64,000 nt of DNA from Paramecium octaurelia (GCA_905182995.1 CAJJDP010000040.1:523731-587730); one strand, 5' to 3'; counted from the stretch's first letter, positions 48,466 through 61,150 are shown. The notes: generated by a model from the letters alone, not told the origin. Made by a program: numbers and translations.

Positions 48466-49606
48466 TCATAACAATGGTTTCGACATTATTTCTACATCTT
48501 TGATCTTTTCAACAACAAAATTTGCAGTTATTTATCCAACTCCTAAAAATATCATAAATATTATTCCAATTTAGATTGTGAACTCAGGATATAAGGCAAC
48601 TGCAGGGCCAGGACATAACCCTCCTATGCCCCATCCCATTCCAAATAAAGCAGCTCCAAGTATTAGCTTCAAATCAACTGTCTTATTTGTTGGAATTTCG
48701 AATTTGGTGTTGAATACTGGTTTGTCCAAAATTCTAAAAGTGATGAAATTGACCCCCACAGCTGTAATCATTACAAAAGCAAGACTTGCTAAAGATACAA
48801 TAATAAATTACGATCCCAAATATCACTAATGGTTAAGAAGCTAATAATTTTCAATCTCTGAACCATTCCTGAGATAACCAATCCAAGTCCAAAAATGAAT
48901 CCAGTTAGAGAAGCCACAGCAACATCAATAATCTTTGATTTATCTTATATATTTTATAGCACAAAGCATATCACTATGAGTGCTACACTTGCGCATAAAA
49001 ATACAGTGGATATAATGGAATAGTCATTAGCAGAAAAGATGTTGTGAGAAGGACCATAGAAATCCTTGTTAATCACTAAAGGAAAAGTCAGGATGTATTC
49101 TTACCCCAATACCTGAAAGTAGCGGTTATGAATCCCATACCCATGAATGTGCCTACGGCTACAAATGATCTTATGGACAATCTAGGCAATCCACATACTC
49201 CATGTCCACTTGTACAACCATTCCCCATCTTTGTTCCAAAACCTACTAAAAACCCACTTAAGACACTTCCTCCCCAGCCAATTCCTGTCAACAATTATTC
49301 TGAGTTATATGAGGGGGATGCACCTTTCAAAATAGATGATTATCTAAATTAGTTTAAATATTTATACCCATTGTCATAAATTTTGAACATTATACAGGAG
49401 GCCAACATAACAGAACTCATAAGACTTAATTTCCAATTCCAGCTTCCTTTATCGAAAGTGATCAAACTATAGTATATTCCACTGAATCCTGTTACTCTAC
49501 CCATCAACATGTAGTGGATGCTTGTTGCCACTCCTATCAAAAGTCCTCCGATTAAAGCTAAGTATACATCATCTGGATTCCAACAGATATTATTGCAATT
49601 ACTCAT
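48466..49606 (-). CDS. YeeE/YedE (TsuA)-type thiosulfate/sulfur transporter
   Basis: Start 49606 ([20 protein letters not shown]), stop TGA 48466-48468. A polytopic inner-membrane-type transporter with the duplicated family signatures [20 protein letters not shown] and [19 protein letters not shown], each holding the Gly-rich, Cys-bearing segments that handle thiosulfate in bacteria. About nine hydrophobic segments can be traced. At least two short introns are needed, so it is a true nuclear gene, with ciliate glutamine codons. The family is overwhelmingly bacterial; acquisition by transfer is likely. Probably imports thiosulfate or another reduced sulfur compound. Confidence 0.9.
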
Positions 49607-49820
49607 TTAATTTATTAAAAGATTTATTTGCCTTTTTACAATTTTAATAGTTAAATTAACTATGCATCACATTTATTTTTATATTGATTTCTTATTTCCT
49701 ATATTATTTAATTACCAATTCATTTATAATAGAATCATCTATAAAAGTACACTTTTAATATTGTTATCATTATCTAATATTAAATTTAATTCATATTAAA
49801 ATTTGAATATTTTATTATTT

Positions 49821-51671
49821 ATGATTGAAAGAAATCGAGTTTCTAGTCAATAAAAACTTCCAACCTTAGACTTATCATCTACAAATCGAGGAACTGCAGA
49901 CAAGTTGAAAGTTAATGTAAAAAATTCCCCATTTAAATAGATTACTATTTAATCAGGAGATGCTTAGTTCATAAGTTTTCGATCTTTAAATGAACAAAAT
50001 CCTAAGTTTCCCTTACCTCACAATTCAGTAGATTCCTCCTCTAATTTGAATTCAAGCATTTAGAATGATTTAAGTTAGAATAAGAAAATAGTGTAATTAT
50101 TGGGCAATACTCTCTACCGATAGAAATTCGAATATTAGGAAGTCCAAGAAACTTTAATAGTAAATCATTCAAATATGTTTAGAAAAAAATGAGAACAATG
50201 ACTAGAATGTAAAAATATGTAAAGCGAATTCCTCATAAAGTAGAATCATTTTAGAACATAGAGAAAATTACTCAAGCAACCCAATAATAATAAGTAAAAA
50301 AAAAAGTTTCATTTCCAATGTTTTATAACGGTGCCTTCTTCACCAAACTTTAGCATACTTGGATACCAACTGTAAGAGAAAATACTATGGCAGCAGACTA
50401 TTAAAAGAGAATATACATGTTTGGTGGAATAGGAAGTGAAGTCTTTGGAGATATGATTGAATATGAAATATAATTTGGGAAATTTAGAGAACTTAAATAA
50501 AAAGGAGATATTCCATTAAATAGATATGGACATTGTTTGCATTGCCTAGGCTACCCTATGCTTTTATCTACTTAATTTTCCTATGACAATTAATAATAAA
50601 ATCCAATTAATGGAAGACAATTAATTATTTATGGGGGAGAGATGCAATTTAACTCTGCCTTAAAAATAAGAGAAAATTTAAGTGACACCAGAATCTATGA
50701 TATAGAAACAGAAACGTGGCAATTACTCAAACCCAATATAGAGTGTATTCCAGAGAGCAGACGATCATTTGGAAGTTGTATCATAGGAAGAGGCTTATTA
50801 ATTATGGGAGGCATAAGAAGTAGATTCACAGTATTTAATGATCTTCATTATTTAAATCTAAGTAATTAACTTAATTAATGTAGGTTTATGCAAATGGACT
50901 CCTCTTGAGACACAAAAGAATCCATTTATAAAAGGACTTGCATTTTAGTAATTAGTTTGTGTCTATAACAAACCATAGTTTATCTTCGAAAAAAGAGAAA
51001 CTCGCTCAAAATAACTAAAAAATTAAGATTATGAAGGTGTCTATTGTTTTGGAGGATGCTTTATTGATGAAAACAAAAACACTTAATATTATAGCAATTT
51101 TTTGGCAATTTTGAAATTCGATCAACCCTTTAATAATTGGGTTATACCTGAAATCACTGGTAAACCTCCCCTTCCCAGGATCTAACATACTGCTTCTTAT
51201 ATTCAAGATATGAACATTATAGTCATCTTTGGAGGAAGAGATGATTAAAAAATCAACCCATATTTTAATGATTTATTCGCTTTTAAAATTTTAGATCGAG
51301 AATGGATCCAGTTGGACATCTTTGGGAGTATTCCTCGACCAAGAGCTGCACATACTGCTGCAGCTTATAGAAGCTAAATTTTATATTTTGGAGGCGTTAA
51401 TCTAAATGGGTATGTAGAATTTTCTGTAAATATTGCTGAATTTAATTAAAACTAAATTCGTTAATTGGCAGCTGAATATAGGCCCAATGACTAAAGACAT
51501 GATTAAGAATTAGAAAAGGAAGAATAATAACCCTAGTCTATTATTAATAAGCAATATTTTTCTTTGCATTAAATAACCCCTGCTCCTTTAAAGAAACTAA
51601 CTAAAGCTGAAGAACTAGACTTGTAAATAAAACAACTATCCTTTCAAAATTTTCCAAAGCATCTTAAATGA
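49821..51671 (+). CDS. Kelch-repeat protein, 601 aa
   Basis: ATG 49821 (MIERNRVSSQQKLPTLDL) to TGA 51669-51671. Introns of 23 and 22 nt leave 602 codons. After a polar N-terminus, kelch blades: KRIYMFGGIGSEVFGDM, QLIIYGGEMQF, GLLIMGGIRSRFTVFND, GVYCFGGCF, IIVIFGGRDDQ and ILYFGGVNLNG, each with the paired glycines after hydrophobics and conserved aromatic positions. A beta-propeller for protein binding. It ends with a charged tail. Not closely similar to the kelch gene at 37.4 kb, which has the extra MORC-like part. Confidence 0.88.
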
Positions 51672-51699
51672 ACTGTAATTTATATAATTATTATATAAG

Positions 51700-54295
51700 T
51701 CATTCATTATTTAGAGTTTTCATATAAAATAGTCTTAGTTTCAGTGCTTTTAATTTTACTTTATAAAAAAAACTATACTTTTTCATACTTTAAATATATT
51801 TTTAAACTTTTTTTTGATATTTAGAATTAAAATTTTCCAATTACTAAATAATGCACTCTATATTCCCTTAAGGAAAGTAATTCTCATAGGATTAATATTG
51901 ATCGCATTGAATTGGGCAATGAAACCATTTATTGTTGCTTATTAAATCATCCAACATATTAAACTCCTTAACTTAATTATTCGATTCCCTTTTATTTAGT
52001 TTTAAACAATGAAAATCTTAATCTTAATTTGAAATTTGATCTACTTTGATTAATACTCTGTTCAAGGAACTTTCTGCAAACAATTACTTTGCTTACTCAT
52101 AATCTCCGTCTTCCAACATAATTCCTGTCGTTTTTTTATGCTCGGTGTTTAATTCAGAGTAATTATTACTTTTTGATCTCTGAGCTGCTATGGCTACTTA
52201 CAACGAATTCGAAACTTGATAACCGTAATTATCATCTAAAAACGAATTAACTTATTAACTAATCTATTAATGTTAACACAGTGTATTAACTTTACTTCTT
52301 CTTCTAAAAATTTTCAACCTATTTGGTTCATTTGATGATTAAGCCATTTTCAAAATCCTTTATTCTAAATCTGGCTTGTATGTTAGAATGGGGCAATCGA
52401 TTTCTTAATGATTGTATCTATCACAAAATTGACATTGTAACTCAAATATTCTATAATTTGAATTGAAAATTATTTAATCTTTCATGTAATGAAATTTTTC
52501 AAAATCTTTCCTGTTAAATTGCAAAATATCTAGAAAATCTTATCTACTAATTTTATAGATATTTGAAAAGCCAACGCTGATAGCAGATGTCTTAGGTGGA
52601 AAATTAGTAAAAAATTAATATATCCCAAAAGGTTAATTTAATTGTAGTTTTGTGAATTTCATCTTACTGGATTCATCAATAATATCAACTTCTCCCTCCT
52701 TAATGAAATAAAGGTTTTTATCAGAAATTTCACCTCTTTTATAAATATAATCGCCTGGTGTAAAATTTACTAATTCCAACATTTTCGATAATTCTTGCTA
52801 TGTTCTTTTAGAAAAATGGTTGATCACAAATTTATCTTTACTGATAACTTTAGTTTATATATCAGTATTTAAATCTTATTATAGGTTTTTAGGTAATAAG
52901 GAAATTAAATTATTAACGTCCTCTTAATTCTCATTTTGTTCCTATTCTATATAATATTTCAAATAATTTCTGATTCTGCTCTAAATTTAAGGTTCTACTT
53001 AGTTCTTACTCATATATGTATTCATTTACAGCAAAGATCTTTTATATTTTATTTTTGAGTCTTGAAGATTCTTTAAGATCATACCTATCGAATTCATTGA
53101 ATATGCAAAAACTCCACTAGACAAAAACATAATAATGTCTACATAAATAATTTCTAACTAACTTTGTGCTGTTATATCACCGTATCCAACCGTAGTCATT
53201 GTCATTGTTGCCCAATAGAATGAATAATTATATTACTTCCATAGAGATTCATTGATTAATTGATATCTTATTAGCCATGAAGTTTCTTCAGATTTTATTC
53301 CAATATAATGCCAAAAGCATGCAACAATATGTGCAAAAAAATATATTGAAAAGATCAAACTTAATAAATCCATTAAAAAGCTTGAAGACCCTTTAAAAAA
53401 GGCAAGCAAAAAATAATCAGATAAATACTTTTAAATCTTTCTGTATGTTACAATTACCTAACAAAAAGTAAGGAATTCACCCAATATTTAATATTATACC
53501 AAATCTTACCAAATCATAATCCATAACGCCAAGTTCATAAGGTCATTGCCTGCAGTCGTTTAAGTATATTGTTAAATCAATTTTCGTCTCTTTTTAATCA
53601 CAATTCCTTGGATTATGATTCCTTTATTTAAGGTTACAATGATATCACTTATTAAGAATATAATAATGAAAAATTAAAGGGCTGAAAATGAAATCAAGTC
53701 AGATTACGATTAAAAGGATAATAGGAATGGACTTAGCCAGAGGATCATAAAATTAATAATTGTTCCAATTGCATCCCATATGAAAATAAATCCGCTTGTT
53801 GGTGAGATCACAGGTAAGCTTGATTAAGAAAATGTTGCTTTTAAAATTAAGAATTTATATACCTAAAATTGGCTATTTTATGCTTTATTTAATATACTTT
53901 TCATGAATAAGCTATTTTTTATTTTGTCTTAACACATATGAATTTGTAAACAGATTATTAATAAATTGTTATTTCATTCTTTCGGCTTTTAGAGCCTTTA
54001 AAAAGTTTGAATGAATCCAAGTACTATCAAACTTTGTCTTTTTTAATGTTGTATTAACAGTATTAATTTCACTAGTCATTTTAATTTTTTAGTTTAGTTA
54101 TTCCTAAAGAATCATTCTAGGTTATTTAGAATTGTTGCGAGTATGTGATTTGCTTCGATTTTAATCAATCATTTATCTACTACTATCATCCGAGATTTCA
54201 GATAATCTAGAAGCTGACTCACTCTTGCTGCTGATTTACCTAGTCAACACTCGAGGATTAGGATTAGACTTCAAATGTGAATTATGATGTTACAT
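51700..54295 (-). CDS. Cyclic-nucleotide-binding voltage-gated-type K+ channel
   Basis: Start 54295 (MQHHNSHLKSNPNPRVLT), stop TGA 51700-51702. A six-TM channel of the HCN/EAG type: after a polar N-terminal tail come hydrophobic segments (SLIFSIYFFAHIVACFWHYI is the pre-pore segment), the pore helix and filter SFYWATMTMTTVGYGD, an S6 segment, a C-linker (YLKYYIEQEQNENQEDVNN) and a cyclic-nucleotide-binding domain (ELVNFTPGDYIYKRGEISDK, LYFIKEGEVDI, with PFGIYQF). The GYGD filter predicts K+ selectivity. Expected in the ciliary or plasma membrane, where Paramecium uses many such channels. Introns were not all placed. Its 5' end lies within the duplicated block (copy 53840-55000). Confidence 0.9.
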
Positions 54296-56162
54296 AATTA
54301 ATAATAATTATTATTATAAATATAGTTTCTTTTGTTTTTTTCTTCATTTGCAAAAGGTGTTTATTTGAATCCTTAATCTGATTCCAATTCAGCGATTGGA
54401 AAAATAGTATTTCATAATATTACTAAATCTAATCTTCCGCCATTCTCCTTAAATAATGAACCCTTGATTCTAAATTCTTTGACTATAAATTGCTTTGTTT
54501 AATAATAAAAATCTAAACTGAATTCAAAATTCTCATTCATTTCGACCTTACGGAATTTACATTCATATTACATCTTAAGTTTTTCTTTTTCTCATCTGTT
54601 TATACATTATTTAAACTGAATATTTTAACATTTTTACATTGACTTATTTGGTTTAAATTTATTCTAGTTATGTTTCTTAATGTTCCATCTTCATGATGTC
54701 TTTTCATCTTCTTAAATTTAATATATACCAATAATAAAGGTCTTAAGGGTCGAATTCACATTTAAAAGATATGACTAAAACATTTAGAATTTATTTAATT
54801 TGAGTTTAGAATTTTTTTTGCAAGTTTTGGTTTAATATTTATAGAGAGCAATATAGAATAGAATCTCAAAACTAAAACTCGATTACAAATATGAGGCTTG
54901 TAAACATAATTCTGAATATTCTGCAAAATAACTTAAACTACTCCTTTTAATTAAATGAAAATTTCCTCATAATTTATAAATTATAATATTTTCTTTATAT
55001 NTTTAAAATTAAGAATTTATATACCTAAAATTGGCTATTTTATGCTTTATTTAATATACTTTTCATGAATAAGCTATTTTTTATTTTGTCTTAACACATA
55101 TGAATTTGTAAACAGATTATTAATAAATTGTTATTTCATTCTTTCGGCTTTTAGAGCCTTTAAAAAGTTTGAATGAATCCAAGTACTATCAAACTTTGTC
55201 TTTTTTAATGTTGTATTAACAGTATTAATTTCACTAGTCATTTTAATTTTTTAGTTTAGTTATTCCTAAAGAATCATTCTAGGTTATTTAGAATTGTTGC
55301 GAGTATGTGATTTGCTTCGATTTTAATCAATCATTTATCTACTACTATCATCCGAGATTTCAGATAATCTAGAAGCTGACTCACTCTTGCTGCTGATTTA
55401 CCTAGTCAACACTCGAGGATTAGGATTAGACTTCAAATGTGAATTATGATGTTACATAATTAATAATAATTATTATTATAAATATAGTTTCTTTTGTTTT
55501 TTTCTTCATTTGCAAAAGGTGTTTATTTGAATCCTTAATCTGATTCCAATTCAGCGATTGGAAAAATAGTATTTCATAATATTACTAAATCTAATCTTCC
55601 GCCATTCTCCTTAAATAATGAACCCTTGATTCTAAATTCTTTGACTATAAATTGCTTTGTTTAATAATAAAAATCTAAACTGAATTCAAAATTCTCATTC
55701 ATTTCGACCTTACGGAATTTACATTCATATTACATCTTAAGTTTTTCTTTTTCTCATCTGTTTATACATTATTTAAACTGAATATTTTAACATTTTTACA
55801 TTGACTTATTTGGTTTAAATTTATTCTAGTTATGTTTCTTAATGTTCCATCTTCATGATGTCTTTTCATCTTCTTAAATTTAATATATACCAATAATAAA
55901 GGTCTTAAGGGTCGAATTCACATTTAAAAGATATGACTAAAACATTTAGAATTTATTTAATTTGAGTTTAGAATTTTTTTTGCAAGTTTTGGTTTAATAT
56001 TTATAGAGAGCAATATAGAATAGAATCTCAAAACTAAAACTCGATTACAAATATGAGGCTTGTAAACATAATTCTGAATATTCTGCAAAATAACTTAAAC
56101 TACTCCTTTTAATTAAATGAAAATTTCCTCATAATTTATAAATTATAATATTTTCTTTATAT
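53840..56162. repeat. Perfect 1,161-nt direct duplication across an N (probable unmerged contig overlap)
   Basis: 53840-55000 and 55002-56162 are the same, separated by the N at 55001. The block carries the first part of the channel gene and the small gene upstream of it. Only the first copy continues into the channel body and only the second into the gene at 56194, as expected for overlapping contig ends. Confidence 0.9.
54412..54707 (-). CDS. Small hypothetical protein (second artefactual copy at 55574-55869)
   Basis: Start 54707 (MKRHHEDGTLRNITRINL), a 32-nt intron with GTATAAAC start, then MQYECKFRKVEMNENFEFSL and IVKEFRIKGSLFKENGGRLD, ending at TGA 54412-54414. The frame reads on past this TGA with coding-like sequence (IAELESDQGFKQTPFANEE), so another intron may remove the TGA and lengthen the protein. 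Beta-strand-like pattern, no family recognised. Confidence 0.45.
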
Positions 56163-56193
56163 AATATATATTTTTATTAAACATATAAACCAA

Positions 56194-57299
56194 AATGATC
56201 AAAGAAAATAAGATTTTGGTTGTCTATGAAACATTAACTACCAATCAATTATTTTTGAGTTAAATAACAGATTCTAATGTAGTAACTTCTTGAATAATTT
56301 GAATCAAATCTAAAATTGTTAGGATTGATGAAACTCAACTAAAGATAGTAGTTGAAGGAAAACCTTCAAAGTAATAATATGGGTTTAAATAAAATGTATA
56401 AATTTTAGATAAAATTTTGATGTAATTATATTTTCCAAATTTTCTTATCATTATTTCTTATTTTTTAATTGGATTAATAAATGAAAAATAAAGAATTGGA
56501 TATTTAGAATCTTACCTTTGAAACATTCACAATATAGACTATATAAAGAATTGTTGAATTTATTTATGTTATTTATGGAGGATCAAATATCAGCAAATAT
56601 TACAAGAAATATCTCATTTTACGAACATACTCTAATTTTAATTAAAAATGAAGAAAAGAAGATTTTATGCATCCAATTTGGTTAATAACACTTTCGTGAT
56701 CTATTATATAAGATAAATACTGTACAGCAATATTTTTGCATTAAAAAACTCCATATTTTAATATCTCTTTAATTAGCTGAAACCATAGTCTTCCATAATG
56801 AATCAAATACTGTCACAATCACATGAAGGTCATTTTATGATTGTTATGTTTTGCGTTTAGTGAGATTGGGATTTATTTATTTCATGATCGAGATATCAAT
56901 CAATTAGTTTGGAAAATCCTAAAATAATTATGGTAAAGTTCTTATCTATATTGTCTTAATATAAATGGAGGATTGATTAATATCTTGTAATTGATATACA
57001 ATTAACCATTTATGGATTGTTTAAAAAGAATCGGAATACAAGCTATCGATGTAAAATGATATCAAAAATGAATTAATGAGTAAATTAGAAATTGTTCGTG
57101 CTTATTTTTATCATAAATAAAGATATTGCAAAATTACGGAGAATTTATATATATCTGTGATTTAAAAAATGAATATTTTCATTTTGAATGCGATCAGATT
57201 GAATAATACAAAATTTTTTTTATTTAAGAATATTTTATGTTGTTGCTAAAAATTTTAATAACTTAACATAAATAAATAATTATGATTCATAAAGAATGA
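56194..57299 (+). CDS. Hypothetical multi-intron gene
   Basis: Starts MIKENKILVVYETLTTNQLF at 56194 and ends FMLLLKILITQHKQIIMIHK at TGA 57297-57299. Between them are coding-like segments in different frames, including ISANITRNISFYEHTLILIK, NEEKKILCIQFGQQHFRDLL, LFHDRDINQLVWKILKQLW and QNYGEFIYICDLKNEYFHFE, separated by TGA codons that short introns would remove. I could not fix all splice sites. No domain recognised; Phe/Tyr/Ile-rich. May be a real fast-evolving subtelomeric gene or one that has begun to decay. Confidence 0.5.
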
Positions 57300-57702
57300 C
57301 TCTCTGTTTTGTTTTTAAACTACTATGTTGATTTTAATTAAAAAAATTTGTTAATCACAAAAATAAATGGTACCTAATAACCATACATATTATTTATTAT
57401 CAAAAATTTTGAACTCTGTTGTAAAATCTCAGTGGTTTTCAATAAAAAATTGAAGATTATGTCTCAGAAAGTAAATTCAACAAATTCATTAAAAGATACA
57501 AATACATTGACTCATAATTATTTGAATAAAAAAAATAAAAATAAAATGAAATACACTGGGAGAATTAATGAATTTTTATAAACAACCAAAAAATTCTAAA
57601 TTTGAGGTTATGATTAATCATAAGTTGTAAGATTAAATGCTCTAGATATAAGTATTTAAAAACTTATACAAGTTTTTTTTAATAATAATTAAATGGTTTA
57701 GA
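57300..57702. other. AT-rich subtelomeric spacer
   Basis: Holds a 48-codon plus frame from ATG 57460 (MSQKVNSTNSLKDTNTLT) that could be a remnant; otherwise nothing supportable. Confidence 0.35.
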
Positions 57703-58020
57703 TCAACATTATTCTTCAACTTTTTTATAATCAATCTTGTCATTATCATTGTCTATGCATTTGTATTTATACCAACTACAAAAAGATATTTGATCACAAT
57801 CAATTTAATTATAATAGTCTGAGCATTTTTTATCATAGCAAAGCTTTCGTTTCTCATCTCAATTGCAATACTAATTAACGCATTTACCAGCCTCTCTAGC
57901 TTACAATGTAACCCATGATGAGTCCCAACATTTGTTATTTCTCCAAGAGCGAGCAACCTAATTTATTGTAGTAAATACAATTTGACAACACCTTTCCTAA
58001 TGCAATTCTTCTGTGCATTT
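57703..58020 (-). pseudogene. Decayed Cys-rich secreted/surface protein fragment
   Basis: Reading the minus strand upwards from TGA 57703-57705 gives a Cys-rich segment: RNNKCWDSSWVTLQAREAGK, CVNQYCN, then TGA where Cys-rich repeats of this kind usually have Trp, then DEKRKLCYDKKCSDYYNQID, CDQISFCSWYKYKC. Upstream sequence (CTEELHQERCCQIVF) is also Cys-rich, but no start or signal peptide is in frame. The spacing resembles the repeated Cys motifs of ciliate surface or secreted proteins. In-frame TGA and missing 5' end argue for a pseudogene. Confidence 0.5.
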
Positions 58021-58811
58021 TCTGATGAAAATTCATTTTCAGGATTAATTGATTGCATAAGTTTTGACATTTTGAAATTGACCAATAATCCCATTCACTA
58101 TTGTCATTTTCATTACACTACCTTTGATCTGTTATTTCATTACATTAACTGTTAACACAAGTTAATTAGGTAAGTATCCAAATGAGAAATATATTCATAT
58201 TAAATATTCTCATTTGAAATATTAATTTATAAATATCGTTTAGAGGATTTTATAGATATTTAAAGTTTATTTTTTTTTTCAACAAATGAAAATCTCATTA
58301 CCTTTGAGATTTGATTCAAATATACATTCATTAGTAAATCATTCTATATATCCTCATAAATCTAACAAAATTACAAATTTTATAAATTGTTCTTATCTGC
58401 CCTAATAATTTTATAAATCAAATGAATTGCTGTAGGTTATTCTAAGATATTTAAAGTACCAAATTAATGATTTAGAACATTGAGTTTTTGTTCCGAGATA
58501 TTTTTATAGAGATTAAATCAATTTCAAATAATAATAAATAATCATAATTACTTTTGTTTTTCCAATGAATACATCTTATCTTAAACTAATTAAATAAGAC
58601 GTCACAGAGAGTTTTTATTGATAATATAAATCCTATAGTTACAAACACTATTATATAAATTATTTTTTAATTCTAATTGGCAAAAATAATCTCATTCTCT
58701 TCTTTTTATTTATTCTTATGACATGTTTTTTAAATTAAAATTTTTAGTCCAAAAAATTAGAAATTGATTCTTAATATTAATTAGTTAATTGTTAAGTTGA
58801 GATTTGGTAAA
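58021..58811. other. AT-rich subtelomeric sequence
   Basis: No domain or long frame I can support. Some short Cys-containing stretches near 58,050-58,140 (minus) may belong to the decayed Cys-rich gene next to it. Confidence 0.35.
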
Positions 58812-59375
58812 ATGTAATTTAGAAAAAATTTAGCTAAAGTAGCCTTTCAAACATACAATTTCTTTAAAGGTGAAATGGTTCATAATATTTAATATTTTGA
58901 TTACCTCCCTATTTATAACTTTTTGTTTTTAGTCAAATATTTTATTTTTCTTTTTTATTTGCTTCATCCAATCAAATTTATTATTTTGATATTGATGGTA
59001 AACTTAAGTAAAATTAGGAAAATATCAAACTCCCTTATCAATAGATCATACTTTGATCTTAAAAATTAGAGAAGTGGGTAAGTAGATAATGGATAAAAAT
59101 TAAAATAATTTGAAGTAATACCACCATTAATACTTAAAAGAAATTTTTATATTTATCAAAGAACATTTAGAAGGTTTCTAATTTACTAAGTCTATTTAAT
59201 TTATCTATATTGGGATGATGGTGTTATTCTTCTGGGAAAATGTGATTAATTATAAATTTCTTGGTTATGGAGGATTTAATTGGAAAGTATTGAATATTTT
59301 AATATTAATTACTGGGCAAACTAATTCTAATAAAATATTGAAAAATAGAGGATGGTAAATTAATCCAAGATCTGA
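58812..59375 (+). CDS. Possible hypothetical protein, 187 aa (weak)
   Basis: Single open frame ATG 58812 to TGA 59373-59375, 188 codons, beginning MQFRKNLAKVAFQTYNFF. A hydrophobic stretch (FLFLVKYFIFLFYLLH) could be one or two TM helices. In AT-rich DNA with a single stop codon such frames can arise by chance, and the composition is dominated by Ile, Leu, Phe and Tyr. No family recognised. Confidence 0.3.
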
Positions 59376-59790
59376 GAAAATAAATTTCATGAAAACTAAA
59401 TTTATTGAATTGAGTTCAAAAACATTTTTCAAAATGTTTTGTACAAAAAATTGAATTAAATAAAGTAGTTAGCCAGATAAAGATAATCAATTTTGATTCA
59501 CTAAATTATCCAATGAATTAATACAGATTAAAATTATATGAGATTGCAGTCTAATATTTCTTTCATGTATTAAGGTAGTTTTTCATAACAACAATAATTA
59601 AAAAAAGATTGAATTTTTGGAGAGGCACCTTATTTAAATCGCCTTTTTATTTTTGTGATAAATTTTAAAATTTCTAAAACTCATTTGCTTCTTAGTCTTT
59701 CTTTTATTATCACATTATACTTTGAAAGAATGAATATGTTATCAATAAAATTTAGTATCTAATCCTATATTGAACCAATAATAACATCAT
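59376..59790. other. AT-rich subtelomeric spacer
   Basis: Nothing with coding character seen on either strand. Confidence 0.35.
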
Positions 59791-60430
59791 TAAATGAAAT
59801 CATTTTTTAATAATAATAGATTTCATGGTATTCATAGAGCATTGATATTCACATTTATAGCAACCATCATATTGGATTTCCTTGCCATCATCACATCATT
59901 CAAAAAGGGGAGTCATAATGCTATCTTCACAAACTGGAACAGATTTTCCATTTACCTTTATTTAAGGAAATTAACAAAGCTCACAATTTTAGAATTTTTT
60001 TACAAGTAGTACAGCCAAAATCACAATCATACTTACAGTTAGCACAATATGGATCTTCATAATCATCGAATATTTCGTTTGATAAGATTGCTAATTACCC
60101 ATCTCCACAAATTAGTTCTCTTGAATCTAGACAAAGATAGCATTTATCATTTGAACAAATAAGCATTCTAATTGACAATTTTTTTTGCATTTGAGACACC
60201 CATCTCATTGAATTCTATTCTCATCATCACAAATTTCTTAATATTAGATTATTTCATCTTTGATTGAGGAGTGCATTGATTTTTATGAAAATAAAGTTCA
60301 TACCCAGCTTAACATACCAAACATTTCCCATACTACTAAAGTATACAATTAAATGTATTTAAAATAACTTTGGTGATATTAATAACAAAACACTCCATAA
60401 CTCAGTTCATTGCAATCTAAAATATTACCC
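59791..60430 (-). pseudogene. Decayed Cys-rich (furin-like/insulin-receptor Cys-repeat type) gene
   Basis: Minus strand carries CILQQYGKCLVCQAGYELYF, then CDDEN, DGCLKCKKNCQLEC, and after a one-base frame change CSNDKCYLCLDSRELICGDG, YEDPYCANCKYDCDFGCTTC. Cys spacing is that of the CxxC-rich repeats common in large Paramecium membrane or secreted proteins. An in-frame TGA precedes DGC and a single-base shift lies at about 60,172, so the gene is broken. No start or signal peptide found. Plus-strand frames here (for example from 59794) are shadows. Confidence 0.5.
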
Positions 60431-60880
60431 TCTGAATTTAAATTATTAAGAATAAAATGTTACACATAATTCTGACATATTATTCTATACTATTATTTTT
60501 AAAGGAAAACTTATTAAAAATGAGAAATATTAGAAATTAGTTTCAAATTTACCAATAGTAGCCTTCATCTTTTAAAAAAATTATAGCATTCGATGTTATC
60601 CTCTTAATTATTATCACTGTAATCAGCGATCAGTCAATTCCAATTTTCTAAATGTTATAATTATCTTAAGTTGAAGCAACTTGTTAAGAAATAACTTAAA
60701 CGCATACCGATTTAGAGATAATTATTAATTGTATAAATAGGTATTTGGAATGTTTTAAATATAAGTTATTATAAAGATTTATAACTATGCTGAATGTTCT
60801 ATCGTTTTATAATCAAATTTACTTGAAAGAACACACAAAAAGACGCAAACCTTTAATATGAACAAGAAATATAATTTCAA
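60431..60880. other. AT-rich subtelomeric spacer
   Basis: Only short frames; no recognisable domain or RNA gene. Confidence 0.35.
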
Positions 60881-61150
60881 TTATTTTAGAATAAAATTTA
60901 AACTAAGCAATGTCATTCTTTCTATCCTAAATAAGTCAAAATAAAATCCATAATTTAATTGAGCTTCTTCAATAATATGTTTTATTCTAGGTAAGGAGAA
61001 ATCAGATGGATGAACTAAATTTCAAATTTATGCAGCATATTTTCTTGATTCTAATATGAAACCAAAGAAGTCAATATCTGATTCTTTTAAATTTGTAGTC
61101 TTTTATCTCTTTTTTATTCATCAGGAGAAAAGGAATTCAAGATTCAATTT
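60881..61150 (-). pseudogene. Degraded coding fragment
   Basis: Minus strand reads KESDIDFFGFILESRKYAAQ, hits one TGA, then continues NLVHPSDFSLPRIKHIIEEA and QLNYGFYFDLFRIERMTLLS with coding character. No start and no clear stop; looks like a gene fragment. No family recognised. Confidence 0.35.
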
